From positions 1 through 7,076 of the forward strand of contig CAZLYK010000210.1 of NCBI GenBank assembly GCA_964563495.1: a stretch of 7,076 nucleotides of DNA, read 5' to 3'. Position 1 is the stretch's first letter, and every line of letters begins with the position of its first letter. The position numbers and the translations under genes were made by a program. Source of the stretch: CAZLYK01 sp964563495 (GTDB taxonomy: Bacteria > Acidobacteriota > Blastocatellia > RBC074). Below the pieces are notes generated by a model. It had not been told where the DNA came from. It saw only the letters and a program-made list of their open reading frames with translations, and did no database searches. Positions 5,730-7,076 of the stretch are shown here, piece by piece.

Positions 5730-5741
5730 TGGATTAATCCA
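5730..5741. promoter_or_regulatory. 12-bp perfect palindrome, candidate operator
   Basis: TGGATTAATCCA is its own reverse complement. It sits in the NAGS-argJ spacer just before the sigma54-like site. Its size and symmetry fit a dimeric regulator, but no family-specific site is recognised; it is not a clear ArgR box. Confidence 0.4.
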
Positions 5742-5753
5742 GTAAATAAGAGC

Positions 5754-5769
5754 TGGCACACAAATTGGA
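5754..5769 (+). promoter_or_regulatory. Sigma54-like (-24/-12) promoter for argJ
   Basis: TGGCAC (5754-5759) is followed, at exact sigma54 spacing, by TTGGA (5765-5769). This matches TGGCACRNNNNTTGCW at every fixed position except the -12 GC, which is GG here. Transcription would start near 5780, leaving a leader of about 67 nt. The mismatch falls at a strongly conserved base, so confidence is moderate. Confidence 0.4.
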
Positions 5770-5827
5770 AGGGAAAAACAGGAAAGGGATAAAGATAAGT
5801 CCGTTGTCCGGGGATTTGGTTAACGCC

Positions 5828-5833
5828 GGAGGG
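5828..5833 (+). promoter_or_regulatory. argJ ribosome-binding site
   Basis: GGAGGG ends 13 nt before the ATG at 5847, a slightly long spacing that mirrors the NAGS gene just upstream. Confidence 0.5.
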
Positions 5834-5846
5834 TCAGTCACGTTCT

Positions 5847-7073
5847 ATGAAAAAGAGTAAGCGGAAGGCGGAAGTGGGGATTCGAGCCGTTTTGGCGTCG
5901 CCGCGTGGGTTTTTAGCAGGTACGGCGATGTCCGGGCTCAAGAAATCGGGAGAGGATCTGGCGATCATCTTTTCCGAGCGCCCGGCGGTGGCCGCCGCGG
6001 TCTTCACTCAGAATTTAGTGCAGGCGGCGCCGGTAATGGTCTCGCGCGATCATCTGCGTTCAAAGACGCATCGGGCGATTGTCGTCAATTCCGGCGGGGC
6101 AAATGCTTGCACGGGAGACGAGGGGCGGCGAGATGCGGAGCAGACGGCGCAGATCGTGGCTGAATATTTCAATTGTGAGCCGCGCGAGGTTCTGGTCGCA
6201 TCAACCGGCGTGATCGGGGTCAGGTTGGATATGTGCAAGGTGGCCGCAGGCATACGGGCGGCGACGGCTGAGCTTTCCGGTTCGCGCCTGGCCCGGGTCG
6301 CCGATGCGATCATGACTACCGACACTCGCCCCAAGCGGGCGTCGAAGACGATCAGGCTGGGCGGCCGTAAAGTGACCATCGCCGGTGTCGCTAAAGGCTC
6401 TGGGATGATTCACCCGAATATGGCTACGCTGCTCTCGTTCATCCTGACTGATGCCGCGATCGGCAAGCACGCACTTCAGTCCGCGCTCCGCCAAGCAGTC
6501 AAGCAGAGCTTCAATCGGATCACAGTCGACGGCGATACTTCGACCAATGACATGCTGACTGTGCTGGCCAATGGGGCGGCTGAAAACGATCCGATCGTCG
6601 AGGCATCGGGGCCGGAATTCGATTTATTCACCCAAGCGCTGACTCGGGTCTGCCGTAACCTGGCGATCCAGGTGGCGAGGGATGGAGAGGGCGCACGCAA
6701 GCTGATCGTCATCCGGGTTAAACACGCACCCGATGAAAAGGGCGCTCACCGCATCGCCGAGACGATTGCCACGAGCCCGCTGGTCAAGACCGCGATTGCC
6801 GGAGAGGATGCCAATTGGGGGCGTATTCTTGCGGCGGCCGGGCGGAGCGGGGTGAAATTCGATCCTTCACAAGTCGAGATCAGGATCGGCAATCTGGCCG
6901 TGGCTCGCCGCGGTCGCGGATTGCTGTTCAGCGAAGCTCGCGCGCTGGAGATACTCAAACGTGACGAGGTGTCGCTGACACTCGATCTGCATCAAGGCGA
7001 GGCTGAGGCCACTCAATGGACGTGTGATCTGACTGAAGGTTATATCAAGATCAATGCGGACTATCGGTCTTAA
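5847..7073 (+). CDS. argJ: ArgJ, glutamate N-acetyltransferase / ornithine acetyltransferase
   Basis: A complete 408-aa cytoplasmic ArgJ ending in TAA at 7071-7073. It transfers acetyl from N2-acetylornithine to glutamate, releasing ornithine and regenerating N-acetylglutamate; bifunctional versions also use acetyl-CoA. The precursor self-cleaves between Ala193 and Thr194 in KGSGMIHPNMATLLSF, making Thr194 the nucleophile of the beta chain. Other expected active-site residues are present: oxyanion Thr120-Gly121 in ASTGVIG, Lys183, Glu281 in DGEGARK and Asn403 in the terminal KINADYRS. DGDTSTND (228-235) and GEDANWGRI (319-327) are further signatures. Two deviations are NSGGANACTG, where most members have NSGNANACTG, and ATLL instead of ATML after the cleavage site. 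The N-terminus begins with a Lys/Arg-rich stretch before the GIRAVLASPRGF start of the fold. A dedicated NAGS gene lies upstream, so this ArgJ may be monofunctional; sequence does not decide that. Confidence 0.95.
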   Translation: MKKSKRKAEVGIRAVLASPRGFLAGTAMSGLKKSGEDLAIIFSERPAVAAAVFTQNLVQAAPVMVSRDHLRSKTHRAIVVNSGGANACTGDEGRRDAEQTAQIVAEYFNCEPREVLVASTGVIGVRLDMCKVAAGIRAATAELSGSRLARVADAIMTTDTRPKRASKTIRLGGRKVTIAGVAKGSGMIHPNMATLLSFILTDAAIGKHALQSALRQAVKQSFNRITVDGDTSTNDMLTVLANGAAENDPIVEASGPEFDLFTQALTRVCRNLAIQVARDGEGARKLIVIRVKHAPDEKGAHRIAETIATSPLVKTAIAGEDANWGRILAAAGRSGVKFDPSQVEIRIGNLAVARRGRGLLFSEARALEILKRDEVSLTLDLHQGEAEATQWTCDLTEGYIKINADYRS

Positions 7074-7076
7074 TCA

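Overview
The window is a compact stretch of a Gram-negative-type bacterial chromosome. Evidence for the cell type is a periplasmic TonB-type C-terminal domain behind an export signal, a PspA/IM30 membrane-maintenance protein, purine-rich Shine-Dalgarno sites and moderately high G+C. The combination of a short N-acetylglutamate synthase, ArgJ and the divergent psp-like cluster would fit a poorly cultured environmental phylum, but the sequence alone does not allow a taxonomic call. No rRNA, tRNA, CRISPR array, integrase or transposase was seen.

Layout. (1) Positions 1-151 hold what may be the last 29 codons of a + strand gene, a 9-bp hairpin and a decamer-spaced AATCC repeat lying between two converging gene ends. 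(2) Positions 152-4751 are a four-gene minus-strand cluster. In transcription order it contains a pspA homologue, a two-TM coiled-coil membrane protein, an exported TonB_C-type protein and a two-domain AAA ATPase (first domain degenerate, second catalytically complete). (3) Positions 4752-5118 are a divergent control region. It has a good sigma70-type promoter for pspA, a roughly 150-nt leader with a perfect 18-bp hairpin abutting the pspA ribosome-binding site, and an inverted repeat whose one arm covers the -35 box. (4) Positions 5119-7073 carry two + strand arginine-biosynthesis genes: a short GNAT-type N-acetylglutamate synthase and argJ. They are separated by a 206-bp spacer with two symmetric elements and a sigma54-like -24/-12 site.

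How the genes may work together. PspA belongs to the ESCRT-III/IM30/Vipp1 superfamily, and the AAA protein belongs to the classical AAA clade that includes Cdc48 and Vps4. Finding both in one putative operon, with a membrane-anchored coiled-coil protein and an exported protein between them, suggests an envelope-stress or membrane-remodelling module in which the ATPase disassembles or recycles PspA polymers. This is inference. No pspB, pspC or pspF homologue is visible, and the ATPase is not a sigma54 activator. The arginine pair feeds the acetylated-ornithine route: NAGS supplies N-acetylglutamate, and ArgJ moves the acetyl group from N-acetylornithine back to glutamate.

Start sites were reassigned where the ribosome-binding site decides it: the AAA gene most likely starts at 1858, not at the upstream GTG at 1876.
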